Assembly (NCBI RefSeq): GCF_003203515.1
Contig: NZ_BGNG01000001.1
Coordinates: 372,001 to 436,000, forward strand
DNA from: Glaciecola sp. KUL10
GTDB lineage: Bacteria; Pseudomonadota; Gammaproteobacteria; Enterobacterales; Alteromonadaceae
Reading direction: 5' to 3'
DNA: 64,000 nt
The stretch's first letter is position 1. Each line of letters starts with the position of its first letter. Of the stretch, positions 55,742-64,000 are shown piece by piece. Both the position numbers and the translations under genes were made by a program. The notes below the pieces were generated by a model. It saw nothing but the letters and a program-made list of their open reading frames with translations, searched no databases and had not been told where the DNA came from.

Positions 55742-55872
55742 TATGAAAACGTATGCAAAGAAAGCAAATGTTAAATTAATGTTAATTTTTAAGAATAAAA
55801 ACGAATAAGGCGAAAAAACACATGATTTATTCACATAAAATTTACATTAAATGCACTAATATTTTACATTTG

Positions 55873-57516
55873 CTATTTTTTCAACACGTTACTGACTAAC
55901 TCTTCAGCTTCACTCACTAAATTCTGTAAATGAGTTTCACCTTTGAAGCTTTCTGCGTAGATTTTGTAAACGTTTTCTGTCCCAGATGGTCTCGCAGCAA
56001 ACCAACCATTTTGAGTACTTACTTTTACTCCACCTATACTTGCATTGTTGCCCGATGCCTTGGTTTGGATAGATTCAATTGCTTCATCAGCTAGCGATGT
56101 TGCGCTAACCACACTGGCATCCATTGCAGATAACTTTTGTTTCTCATCTAAGGATGCAGCAACATCGATGCGTGTATAGAAAGGAGCACCGAATTGATCA
56201 GTTAATTCTTGATAATGTTGAGCAGGATTTTTGCCTGTCACAGCCGTCAATTCAGCAGCAAGCAGACACATAATGAAACCATCCTTATCAGTTGCCCAAG
56301 GGGTGCCATCGCGCCTTAAAAAAATTCCCCCTGCTGACTCTTCTCCTGCAAAACCTATTTCTCCGGAGTTTAGTCCATCTACAAACCACTTAAAACCAAC
56401 TGGCATTTCTAATAAATCACGTCCAAGCTTTTTGGCAACCCTATCAATCATGCTACTTGATACTAGCGTTTTACCAATTTTAAGTGATTTGTCCCAGTGC
56501 GGCCTATTTTGATAGAGATAATTGATAGCAACAGCAAGGTAATGATTGGGATTCATCAAGCCACTGGTTGACGTTACAATTCCGTGACGATCAAAATCAG
56601 GGTCGTTCCCGAACGCAAGATCAAAGCTATCTTTCATTTCAATGAGCCCAGCCATTGCGGAGGCAGATGAACAGTCCATGCGAATTTTGCCATCTTTGTC
56701 ACATCGCATAAATGCAAACCGTTGGTCTACTTCTTTATTCACCACGGTGATATTTAAATCGTAGTGTTTTGCTATTTTATCCCAGTAGTGCAAACCAGAG
56801 CCACCAAGAGGGTCCGTTCCCAGTTTTATTTTTGATTTTGAGATCGCTTGCATATCTATCACTTGATCCAAGTCTTCAATATACAACTGAGCAAAATCTG
56901 TTTCAGTCACTTTGCCCGCTGAGTACGCATCATCTATCGTAACGCGCTTAACTTCCACATATTCATCTGCAATAATCTTGTTTGCTCGCTCTTGGATCCA
57001 ATTCGTAATCTCTGAGCCCGCAGGTCCTCCATGTGGGGGATTGTACTTAAATCCACCGTCTGTAGGGGGGTTGTGAGATGGCGTAATAACAATGCCATCA
57101 CCAATATCATCGGGATTAGCCTTATTGTGAGATAAAATTCGGTGTGAAATCACGGGCGTTGGTGTGTATTCATTATTTTCTTGGATGACTACGTTTGCGC
57201 CATTTGCAGATAATACTTCAATCGCGGTAATTAATGCTGGCTCTGATAAAGCATGCGTATCTTTACCTATAAAGATAGGACCTTTTATATCGTGGTTGAT
57301 TCTATATTCTGCTAAGGCCTGACAGATTGCTTCGATATGTCCATCATTAAAACTGACAGAAGAACTTGTTCCTCTATGCCCAGATGTTCCAAATGACACG
57401 GCTTGCTCTTTGATACCCGGTGTCGGGGACTTGCTGTAATAGTCTGCAACGAGTTTTGCAACATTTATCAATTGTTCAGGTAGTGCAGGCTTTCCTGCCA
57501 TTGAGTGAAGTGCCAT
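55873..57516 (-). CDS. pgm: Phosphoglucomutase (alpha-D-glucose type)
   Basis: Pgm interconverts glucose-1-P and glucose-6-P. The 547 residues (E. coli 546) contain [19 protein letters not shown], the phosphoserine loop VITPSHNPP near residue 145, [10 protein letters not shown] with the metal Asp cluster, GEESAGG and [20 protein letters not shown] lies about 7 bases before the ATG. It links glgP and glgC to glycolysis. Confidence 0.97.
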   Translation of the reverse strand: MALHSMAGKPALPEQLINVAKLVADYYSKSPTPGIKEQAVSFGTSGHRGTSSSVSFNDGHIEAICQALAEYRINHDIKGPIFIGKDTHALSEPALITAIEVLSANGANVVIQENNEYTPTPVISHRILSHNKANPDDIGDGIVITPSHNPPTDGGFKYNPPHGGPAGSEITNWIQERANKIIADEYVEVKRVTIDDAYSAGKVTETDFAQLYIEDLDQVIDMQAISKSKIKLGTDPLGGSGLHYWDKIAKHYDLNITVVNKEVDQRFAFMRCDKDGKIRMDCSSASAMAGLIEMKDSFDLAFGNDPDFDRHGIVTSTSGLMNPNHYLAVAINYLYQNRPHWDKSLKIGKTLVSSSMIDRVAKKLGRDLLEMPVGFKWFVDGLNSGEIGFAGEESAGGIFLRRDGTPWATDKDGFIMCLLAAELTAVTGKNPAQHYQELTDQFGAPFYTRIDVAASLDEKQKLSAMDASVVSATSLADEAIESIQTKASGNNASIGGVKVSTQNGWFAARPSGTENVYKIYAESFKGETHLQNLVSEAEELVSNVLKK

Positions 57517-57697
57517 TGAATGCTTCCTTGGTGACTTTGGTTACTTTGTTTGTTTCATAGCATTTGCATAAATTGCTAAATGCCTATTTATCATACCCCA
57601 AGTCATCGTTAAATAATCAGTATTTGTTTTTCATACCATAGTATCGAATGATGTTGGGAATTATGCTTTGGTAAGCGTACAATTAAACGTCATGTTA

Positions 57698-57777
57698 AAG
57701 GAGTTACTCTCTTGTAATCCCAACTTACGAGGAGTAACGTGAACGATGGCTATACAATAATCAAGGTAAATGATTAG
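57698..57777 (+). promoter_or_regulatory. Leader mini-ORF and hairpin before the moxR gene
   Basis: A GTG at 57739 with AGGAG about 6 bases before it opens a 12-codon reading frame, MNDGYTIIKVND, which ends in TAG directly before the moxR ATG at 57778, in the same frame. GTTACTC (57703-57709) and GAGTAAC (57732-57738) can form a hairpin whose 3' arm covers part of the mini-ORF ribosome-binding site. The moxR ATG itself lacks a good ribosome-binding site. Confidence 0.45.
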
Positions 57778-58689
57778 ATGCGTGACGATATTTTGCAATG
57801 TATAAACGCAATAAAGACAAAGATTAAAGGAAAGCAAACTCAAATTGAGCTTTCAATGGTTTGCTTATTGGCTCGCGGTCATTTATTACTAGAAGATTTA
57901 CCAGGCATGGGAAAGACGACGCTTTCTCAATGTTTTTCATCTGTCCTTGGCCTTGATTATTCAAGAATTCAATTTACTTCAGACTTACTCCCTGCTGATA
58001 TGCTTGGCGTCAATATCTATGAAAGTGATTCACATAACTTTAGATTTCATCCTGGCCCTATTTTTAGTCAAATGGTACTTGCTGATGAAATTAACAGGGC
58101 GAGCCCTAAAACCCAAAGCGCATTGCTAGAGGCTATGGCAGAAAGTCAAGTAACCATCGATGGAAAGACTTACAACTTACCTAATCCCTTTTTTGTTATT
58201 GCGACTCAAAACCCACTCTTTCAATCAGGAACGAACCCCCTTCCCGAATCACAAATTGATAGATTTATGATGAAACTCAGCATCGGTTATCCAGACTTCG
58301 ACGCCGAAAAGGAAATGTTAATGAATCAATCGGATGAGGAGTTTCCAGCACTTGTTATGCCGCCAGAGATACTATTGCACTTGCAACAGCAAACTCAAAA
58401 TGTTGTTGTCTCTGAAAAAGTTGTCGAGTACATCTTAAAGCTAGTCAATGCGACCAGAAACGAGGCAGAGTTCCCACAAGCATTGTCCCCTAGGGCAAGC
58501 AAATCAATTTATGCCGCGTCTCAAGCATTTGCATTTGTGCAGGGGCGTGATTATGTGATTCCTGAAGATGTACAAGCAATTTTACCCTCAGTCGTCGAAC
58601 ACAGACTTCAAGGTATAGACAGTAACAAGCCATACAGTACCAAATTGAGTAAATTGCTACTCTCTAAAGTCGATCCTATTGCAGCCTAG
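57778..58689 (+). CDS. MoxR-family AAA+ ATPase
   Basis: A 303-residue ATPase. Walker A is LPGMGKTTLSQ near residue 44, Walker B VLADEINRASPKTQSALLEAM near residue 100, and the sensor region ATQNPLFQSGTNPLPESQIDRF follows. MoxR proteins act as chaperones in assembling metal or membrane complexes. It heads a three-gene operon with the DUF58 protein and a transglutaminase, a widespread arrangement whose role is still poorly known. The preceding leader mini-ORF may couple its translation. Confidence 0.92.
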   Translation: MRDDILQCINAIKTKIKGKQTQIELSMVCLLARGHLLLEDLPGMGKTTLSQCFSSVLGLDYSRIQFTSDLLPADMLGVNIYESDSHNFRFHPGPIFSQMVLADEINRASPKTQSALLEAMAESQVTIDGKTYNLPNPFFVIATQNPLFQSGTNPLPESQIDRFMMKLSIGYPDFDAEKEMLMNQSDEEFPALVMPPEILLHLQQQTQNVVVSEKVVEYILKLVNATRNEAEFPQALSPRASKSIYAASQAFAFVQGRDYVIPEDVQAILPSVVEHRLQGIDSNKPYSTKLSKLLLSKVDPIAA

Positions 58690-58701
58690 ACCAACGAGCT
58701 T

Positions 58702-59757
58702 ATGTTAAGCAGTATTAGTGAATGGTTCAATACACATAGAAACAGGTGGTTAGATCGGCGGATACCTGCTTCTCACGAATATCGATTTGACTTGAATAAC
58801 ACCTTTATCTTGCCGACTAGTTTTGGTTGGGTGCTGATTTTCGTCGTTATATTTTTGTTTATTCTTGGCACAAATTATCAAAACAACTTGGTGTTGCTAC
58901 TCAGTTTTTTTGCGCTTTCAGTTGTGTTACTTAGCCTTTTCCATAGTTTTTATTTCTTCACACGCATCACCATTAAATTTATAAAAAACGAAGAGTTGTT
59001 TGCTAATCAGCCCGCTTTCTTAAACATAAAAGTTATCAATGACAGTGACATCATTGAATCCCGACTATATTACCAGCATCAATACAGTCAACACCTAACC
59101 AACAGAGATCGTAGAGGCCGCTCGAAAAAAAGTATCGTTAGAATGCTTGCGCTGAAAAACAATGAGCAGGAACATCAGCTACTCTTAGGTGCATTACCAC
59201 GAGGAAAGCACCTACTTCCCCGAATTACTTTTTTCTCCAGTTACCCTTTTGGCCTATTTAAAACATGGTCTCATTTGGCTGTGTCAGACAAGTTAATGAT
59301 TTTCCCTGAACCCATACAAAATAAAACCTTGCATTTCACAGCAAGTTCTCAAAAAGATGAAAGCGGCGAGAATCGCCTATTAGAAAACTCTTCAAGCGAA
59401 GAGTTACAAGGCATAAGAGAATACAAAGACGAAGACCCCATTCATCACGTCTCTTGGAAGCATGTTGCAAAAGGCCAAGGCATGCTTAGTAAAGATTTTG
59501 CGGCTCATCAATCAAGTACTATCGTATTAAACCTTTCCGCATTTTCAGACTACTCACTAGAAGAATCACTAGGGATGCTTTGTTATTCAGTAATGCAGTT
59601 GAGTAAAAATCAGCAAAATTTTGGGTTAAACCTAGGAACTCAACAAATTTTACCCAGTTCTGGAGAATCACATAGAAAACAATGCCTAACTGCACTTGCT
59701 TTATTTTCTGATTTGCACTCAAAGGTAAACGATTCTCACATCGGAGAAGACCTTTGA
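58702..59757 (+). CDS. DUF58-domain membrane protein
   Basis: A 351-residue protein with two membrane helices (residues ~34-52 and ~58-76) and a DUF58 domain. The domain mark is GIREYKDEDPIHHVSWKHVAK at residues ~237-257. The part after it is a VWA-like fold. It starts 12 bases after the MoxR gene and shares its last bases with the next start (TTGA). It is the usual partner of MoxR. Confidence 0.9.
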   Translation: MLSSISEWFNTHRNRWLDRRIPASHEYRFDLNNTFILPTSFGWVLIFVVIFLFILGTNYQNNLVLLLSFFALSVVLLSLFHSFYFFTRITIKFIKNEELFANQPAFLNIKVINDSDIIESRLYYQHQYSQHLTNRDRRGRSKKSIVRMLALKNNEQEHQLLLGALPRGKHLLPRITFFSSYPFGLFKTWSHLAVSDKLMIFPEPIQNKTLHFTASSQKDESGENRLLENSSSEELQGIREYKDEDPIHHVSWKHVAKGQGMLSKDFAAHQSSTIVLNLSAFSDYSLEESLGMLCYSVMQLSKNQQNFGLNLGTQQILPSSGESHRKQCLTALALFSDLHSKVNDSHIGEDL

Positions 59758-61757
59758 GGTTTAACGTAAGGGTTGTTGACCGCCCCGCGCTATTGTTTCT
59801 CATCGCGTTTATAGTGGTGACACTTACCATACTAGAACCGCTTATGGCTTGGGTAATTGTCCTTATAGCCTGTATTTGCGGTATTTTGCTTTATAAAGTG
59901 TTTAGACCAAATAGCAAGCGCATTCAAAACCGAATGCTTAACCTATTTGCCGTTTTTTGTATTGCGGTACTGATTTTCTTTTCCACTGACTACGGTCTAT
60001 TAAACACAATGATTAACCTGTTAATGGTCGCTTGTTGCTTAAAAATGATTAACTTACACCGCAAGGCAGATTATCAGGCCGTAAGCGTAACACTTATGTT
60101 TTTAGTCGCCTGTGGAATGATCTTCCATCAAGAAATAGCATTCACTATTCTTTACAGCACGATCATTTGTTTATTGTTTATCATTTTAAACAGTACTGAG
60201 TTTACAAACAGCACGCACAGCGTTAATAGCCGATTTAGTATTCCTATTTTATTACAAGCTGTGCCAATTGCTGTTTTACTATTTGTCGTCACACCAAAAT
60301 TGCCACCGCTATGGCAAGTACCCGAAGGTAAAGGTACGGAAACCGGATTAGCGGAAGAGATAACACCAGGTGATATCGCTAACTTGGCGCAATCAGATGA
60401 TTTAGTTTTTAGAGCCGAATTCAGTGACGCTATTCCTGACAATAGTGAGCGATATTGGCGAGCAATTGTGTTGGACTATTTTGACGGCAAAACATGGTCA
60501 ATCCAAGCACGTGACCCTCAACATTACAATTGGAATGAAACGCGCCTTGGTTTACCTTCAAGTCAACGTTATTTCGAATATGTGATAATTGCTGAACCCA
60601 GCACCACACAATGGCTTTACTCAATCGATATCCCTAAATTAGTTAATTCGAGTAATACAGCAAACATAAAACTGAAATCTCAGTACCAGCTTAGTGCGAA
60701 TACTCCTCTATACACGCAGACTCTATATAGCGTGCGTTCTTACCCTGATCTAGCATTGAATATGTTCAATGAAAGTGATCTGATGCACGCTTACCTTCAA
60801 GTCCCTACTAGCGGGAATGAAAAAACCCAAGAATGGGTAAAACGACAAATTAATAACGATTTATCGTTTGAACAAAAAATTGAAAAACTTCAACGTAAAT
60901 TTTTGAGTGGTGACTTTGAATATACACTTAAACCACCTTTTATGCCGAATGACCCAGTGGACCGCTTTCTGTTTGATGAAAAAAAAGGGTTTTGTTCACA
61001 TTATGCATCAGCATTTGCGTACATGCTTCGCTTAGCCAACATTCCCTCCAGACTTGTAACAGGCTACCAAGGTGGTGAAGAACAAATCAACAAGGTAATA
61101 AGTGTATACCAATACGATGCTCATGCTTGGGTTGAGGCACTTCATCCGCAAAAGGGTTGGTTGCGCTTTGACCCAACCGCATTAGTTGCTCCCAATAGAA
61201 TCGCAGCAGGGTTAAGAGACTCGCTTCAAAATCAAGATGAGTTTATGGAACAAAACCCTTTCTCGTTAGCAAAATTGCATGACTTTCCCATTCTCGGAGA
61301 ATTACGCCAAATACTAGAGAAGCTTGATTACAGTTGGAGCCAACAAGTACTTGGTTTTAATCAAGATACTCAGAAGTCGTTAATAAAAAATATTTTTGGC
61401 AGTATTAATACGCGCGTAATGAGCTTAGCCTTAGCCATCGCCTTTGTAAGTATAGGTGTATTTCTAGGGCTGGTGTTTGCAATTAAATCGTATAGACCAA
61501 GAGATGAATTTGCACAATTAAATCTTTTGTTTCAACGTAAAATAAGCAAATTTGGTTACGTTAAAGAAAAGCATGAAACAATGAAACAGTTAGTCACCAG
61601 AGTCACCGAAACAAACATGGGTCAAACGAATATTTCTGCTAGGCAACTTAAGTCTTTACTTGAATATCAAGAAAGATATGAAGCATTAATCTACGGTAAA
61701 CAAGTAATAGAACAAGCAGACTTAAAACTGTTAAAAGGCTTATTAAAAAGATTATAA
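59754..61757 (+). CDS. Transglutaminase-like membrane protein (TgpA type)
   Basis: A 667-residue protein with about six N-terminal helices (DUF3488 region, residues ~12-180), a periplasmic transglutaminase domain with the Cys of KGFCSHYASAFAYMLRLANIPSRLVTGYQGGE, the His of AHAWVEAL and the Asp of LRFDPTA, a single helix near residue 560 and a short C-terminal tail. This is the TgpA layout known in Pseudomonas, where the gene is essential. The TTG start overlaps the DUF58 stop, with GGAG ~10 bases before. It ends the operon; a shared terminator follows. Confidence 0.92.
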   Translation: MRFNVRVVDRPALLFLIAFIVVTLTILEPLMAWVIVLIACICGILLYKVFRPNSKRIQNRMLNLFAVFCIAVLIFFSTDYGLLNTMINLLMVACCLKMINLHRKADYQAVSVTLMFLVACGMIFHQEIAFTILYSTIICLLFIILNSTEFTNSTHSVNSRFSIPILLQAVPIAVLLFVVTPKLPPLWQVPEGKGTETGLAEEITPGDIANLAQSDDLVFRAEFSDAIPDNSERYWRAIVLDYFDGKTWSIQARDPQHYNWNETRLGLPSSQRYFEYVIIAEPSTTQWLYSIDIPKLVNSSNTANIKLKSQYQLSANTPLYTQTLYSVRSYPDLALNMFNESDLMHAYLQVPTSGNEKTQEWVKRQINNDLSFEQKIEKLQRKFLSGDFEYTLKPPFMPNDPVDRFLFDEKKGFCSHYASAFAYMLRLANIPSRLVTGYQGGEEQINKVISVYQYDAHAWVEALHPQKGWLRFDPTALVAPNRIAAGLRDSLQNQDEFMEQNPFSLAKLHDFPILGELRQILEKLDYSWSQQVLGFNQDTQKSLIKNIFGSINTRVMSLALAIAFVSIGVFLGLVFAIKSYRPRDEFAQLNLLFQRKISKFGYVKEKHETMKQLVTRVTETNMGQTNISARQLKSLLEYQERYEALIYGKQVIEQADLKLLKGLLKRL

Positions 61758-61883
61758 CGTTGTTGCTACTTCCTTGGTTTAGCAAAAAAGTTTCGATGCT
61801 TTATGTAAGTATCACCTTCCAAGATTAGCTATGCACAAATGCAGTTCAATATCGTTACATTCTAGACAAGTCATCCAATTTTG

Positions 61884-61914
61884 AAAAAAAACCCGCCATC
61901 TGGCGGGTTTTTAA
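61884..61914. terminator. Bidirectional terminator between tgpA-like and EF-G genes
   Basis: CCCGCC and GGCGGG pair around a 4-base loop, flanked by an A run on one side and TTTTTAAT on the other, so it can end transcripts from both strands. It lies ~135 bases past the transglutaminase stop and ~20 bases past the EF-G stop. Confidence 0.88.
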
Positions 61915-61932
61915 TATCTTTAAAAAAGTCGA

Positions 61933-64000
61933 TTACTTCGCGTCTTTACGCGCCTTAACTTCTTCAATTACGGCTTCAGCAACGTTTTGTGGACATGGGT
62001 TGTAGTGTGAGAACTCCATAGAGAACTGACCACGACCTGAAGTCATTGTACGTAGTGAACCGATGTAACCGAACATTTCTGAAAGTGGTACGTCAGCTTT
62101 GATGCGAACACCCGTTACGCCTGCTTCTTGATCTTTGATCATGCCACGGCGACGGTTAAGGTCACCAATTACATCACCAACGTGATCTTCAGGAGTGAAA
62201 ACATCAACTTTCATGATTGGTTCAATAAGTTGAGGGCCCGCTTTTGGAATTGACTGGCGGAATGCGCCTTTAGCTGCAATTTCAAATGCTACCGCTGATG
62301 AGTCAACTGCGTGGAATCCACCGTCGTATAACTCAACTTCAACGTCAAGTACTGGGAAGCCAGCCATGACACCTTCACCCATCATGCCTTTAAAGCCTTT
62401 TTCAATTGCTGGGAAGAATTCTTTAGGAACGTTACCACCAACAACAGTAGACTTAAATGTGAAGCCTGAGTTTGGCTCACCAGGACGAATATGATAATCG
62501 ATCTTACCGAACTGACCAGAACCACCAGATTGCTTCTTATGCGTGTAAGAATCTTCAACCGCTTTCGTGATTGTTTCACGGTATGCGACTTGAGGCTTAC
62601 CTACTTCTAACTCAACCCCGTAAGTACGCTTAAGGATGTCAACTTTGATGTCTAAGTGAAGCTCACCCATACCTCTAAGGATGGTTTCGCCTGAATCTTC
62701 GTCAGTTTCAACTTGGAAAGAAGGATCTTCTGCAACCATTTTACCGATCGCTATACCCATCTTCTCAGTTGACCCTTTATCTTTAGGAGCAACCGCAATA
62801 GAGATTACTGGCTCAGGGAAGATCATTGGCTCAAGTGTACATTCATGCTTAGGATCACAAAGCGTGTGACCAGTTTGAACATTCTTCATGCCCACGATAG
62901 CAATGATATCACCTGCTTGTGCAGACGAAAGCTCTGTGCGGTCGTCGGCGTTCATCTCAACCATGCGGCCAACACGTTCAGTTTTGCCCGTTGCAGAGTT
63001 TAAGATTGTGTCACCTTTGTTCAATTTACCAGAGTAAATGCGAACAAACGTAAGTGCACCAAAACGGTCATCCATGATTTTAAATGCTAAAGCTCGGAAG
63101 GGCTCATCAGGACTAACAATCGCTTTATCGCCCGTTGCATCGCCTGTTTCAGGATCACATAAATCTTGTGGCTCTACTTCTGTAGGGCTAGGTAAGTAAT
63201 CAACAACTGCATCTAGCACATTCTGCATGCCTTTGTTTTTAAAGGCTGAACCACAGAAAGTTGGGAAGAAGTCTAGATTACGAGTACCTTGACGGATACA
63301 ACGCTTCAAGTCTTCGATAGAAGGCTCTTCGCCGTCCATATACGCCATCATAAGATCGTCGTCCTGCTCAACAGCAGTCTCAATTAGCATCTCGCGATAT
63401 TCAGCCGCTTTTTCAACCATATCCGCTGGGATGTCTGTGATTTCGTAGTTTTCTGGAAGACCAGTTTCGTCCCAAATATAGGCTTTTTGCTCAAGCAAAT
63501 CGACTACACCGGCAAAGTCATCTTCGACGCCGATTGGTAGAACCATAACTAGCGGATTAGCGCCAAGCACGTCTTTAACCTGCTTCACTACGCGGTAAAA
63601 ATCAGCACCCATACGGTCTAGTTTGTTTACGAAAATGATACGTGCGACTTCTGATTCGTTAGCATAACGCCAGTTCGTTTCAGATTGAGGCTCAACACCA
63701 CCTGATCCACAGAAAACACCCACCCCACCGTCAAGTACTTTCAATGAACGGTAAACTTCAACAGTGAAGTCAACGTGTCCTGGAGTATCAATAACGTTAA
63801 AACGATGATCTTTCCAAAAACATGTTACAGCTGCCGATTGAATAGTAATTCCGCGCTCAGCTTCTTGTTCCATGAAGTCAGTAGTAGACTCACCGTCGTG
63901 TACTTCACCAGTTTTATGAATTTTACCAGTGAGTTTCAAAATACGTTCTGTAGTGGTCGTTTTACCCGCGTCAACGTGAGCAAAAATACCTATGTTTCTG
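61933..64000 (-). CDS. Elongation factor G, paralogue type (N-terminus outside window)
   Basis: A translational GTPase that runs off the right edge; the P-loop AHVDAGKTT is visible at 63940-64000, so only ~15 residues are missing. DTPGHVDFT and [10 protein letters not shown] are the G3 and G4 motifs, SGGSGQFGK marks domain IV and [29 protein letters not shown] domain V. The C-terminal [15 protein letters not shown] is characteristic of the second EF-G (FusA2/EF-G2) of many gammaproteobacteria; the E. coli-type chain ends differently. It stands alone next to the transglutaminase operon and not in the rpsL-rpsG-fusA-tuf string, which supports the paralogue call. Its role is probably in elongation or ribosome recycling. 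Confidence 0.9.
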   Translation of the reverse strand, partial: RNIGIFAHVDAGKTTTTERILKLTGKIHKTGEVHDGESTTDFMEQEAERGITIQSAAVTCFWKDHRFNVIDTPGHVDFTVEVYRSLKVLDGGVGVFCGSGGVEPQSETNWRYANESEVARIIFVNKLDRMGADFYRVVKQVKDVLGANPLVMVLPIGVEDDFAGVVDLLEQKAYIWDETGLPENYEITDIPADMVEKAAEYREMLIETAVEQDDDLMMAYMDGEEPSIEDLKRCIRQGTRNLDFFPTFCGSAFKNKGMQNVLDAVVDYLPSPTEVEPQDLCDPETGDATGDKAIVSPDEPFRALAFKIMDDRFGALTFVRIYSGKLNKGDTILNSATGKTERVGRMVEMNADDRTELSSAQAGDIIAIVGMKNVQTGHTLCDPKHECTLEPMIFPEPVISIAVAPKDKGSTEKMGIAIGKMVAEDPSFQVETDEDSGETILRGMGELHLDIKVDILKRTYGVELEVGKPQVAYRETITKAVEDSYTHKKQSGGSGQFGKIDYHIRPGEPNSGFTFKSTVVGGNVPKEFFPAIEKGFKGMMGEGVMAGFPVLDVEVELYDGGFHAVDSSAVAFEIAAKGAFRQSIPKAGPQLIEPIMKVDVFTPEDHVGDVIGDLNRRRGMIKDQEAGVTGVRIKADVPLSEMFGYIGSLRTMTSGRGQFSMEFSHYNPCPQNVAEAVIEEVKARKDAK

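Overview
This is a continuous, gene-dense chromosomal stretch of a Gram-negative gammaproteobacterium. The best fit is a marine member of the Alteromonadales (Alteromonas/Glaciecola type). The reasons are the low-to-moderate GC content, the gene order thrS-infC-rpmI-rplT then pheS-pheT-ihfA, the linkage lolC/E - PilZ - mfd - csiV, a DUF3080 lipoprotein, a DUF2897 mini-protein next to dapE, and a second type of elongation factor G. I see no insertion sequence, integrase, phage gene, CRISPR array or recognisable defence system.

Layout. 1-8.4 kb: end of an MscS channel, glgC, then a lipid or alkane-type block: alpha/beta hydrolase and AraC regulator, divergent from an AlkB-like membrane monooxygenase that is broken by a one-base frameshift in an A6 run, an MFS transporter, a thioesterase and an HDOD protein. 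8.5-15.5 kb: PanE-like reductase, glycosyltransferase, a SufS-SufE fusion, an ECF-type membrane component, a phosphoribosyltransferase and a LolC/E permease. 15.5-25.1 kb: degenerate PilZ protein, mfd, csiV, cobalamin adenosyltransferase, nagZ and a penicillin-acylase-family hydrolase. 25.1-33.4 kb, all on the minus strand except one small orphan: small lipoprotein, ihfA, pheT, pheS, rplT, rpmI, infC (AUU start) and thrS. 33.5-38.5 kb: START-domain protein plus DUF3080 lipoprotein, then an SLC45-like sugar transporter coupled to a GH13 alpha-glucosidase. 38.8-44.8 kb: class II aldolase, DgoD-like enolase-superfamily dehydratase, a GGDEF/EAL protein, and on the other strand a COG3618 lactonase and an SDR, which looks like a split sugar-acid catabolic module. 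45-53 kb: tRNA-Val(GAC), patatin, an intergenic region with DnaA-box-like sites, ACT protein, ArsC/Spx-like protein, dapE, M15 peptidase, DUF2897, YbjQ, HIT, astE and a second GGDEF/EAL protein. 53-57.5 kb: glgP and pgm. 57.7-61.8 kb: the MoxR-DUF58-transglutaminase operon. The window ends inside an EF-G paralogue.

Functional links. GlgC (ADP-glucose synthesis), GlgP (glycogen phosphorolysis) and Pgm (glucose-1-P/glucose-6-P) form a dispersed glycogen pathway, which the maltose-type transporter and alpha-glucosidase could feed. The two EAL proteins, the degenerate PilZ protein and the HDOD protein form a signalling layer. The central block is ordinary translation and DNA-architecture housekeeping.

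Nothing here is an obviously new multi-gene system. The points most worth a second look are the AlkB frameshift, the SufS-SufE fusion, the DnaA-box cluster in the 46.6-47.0 kb gap, and several leader structures (upstream of glgP, moxR, the ECF component, and the lipoprotein start inside the ihfA terminator). All alignments to known families are from memory of motifs; no searches were run.
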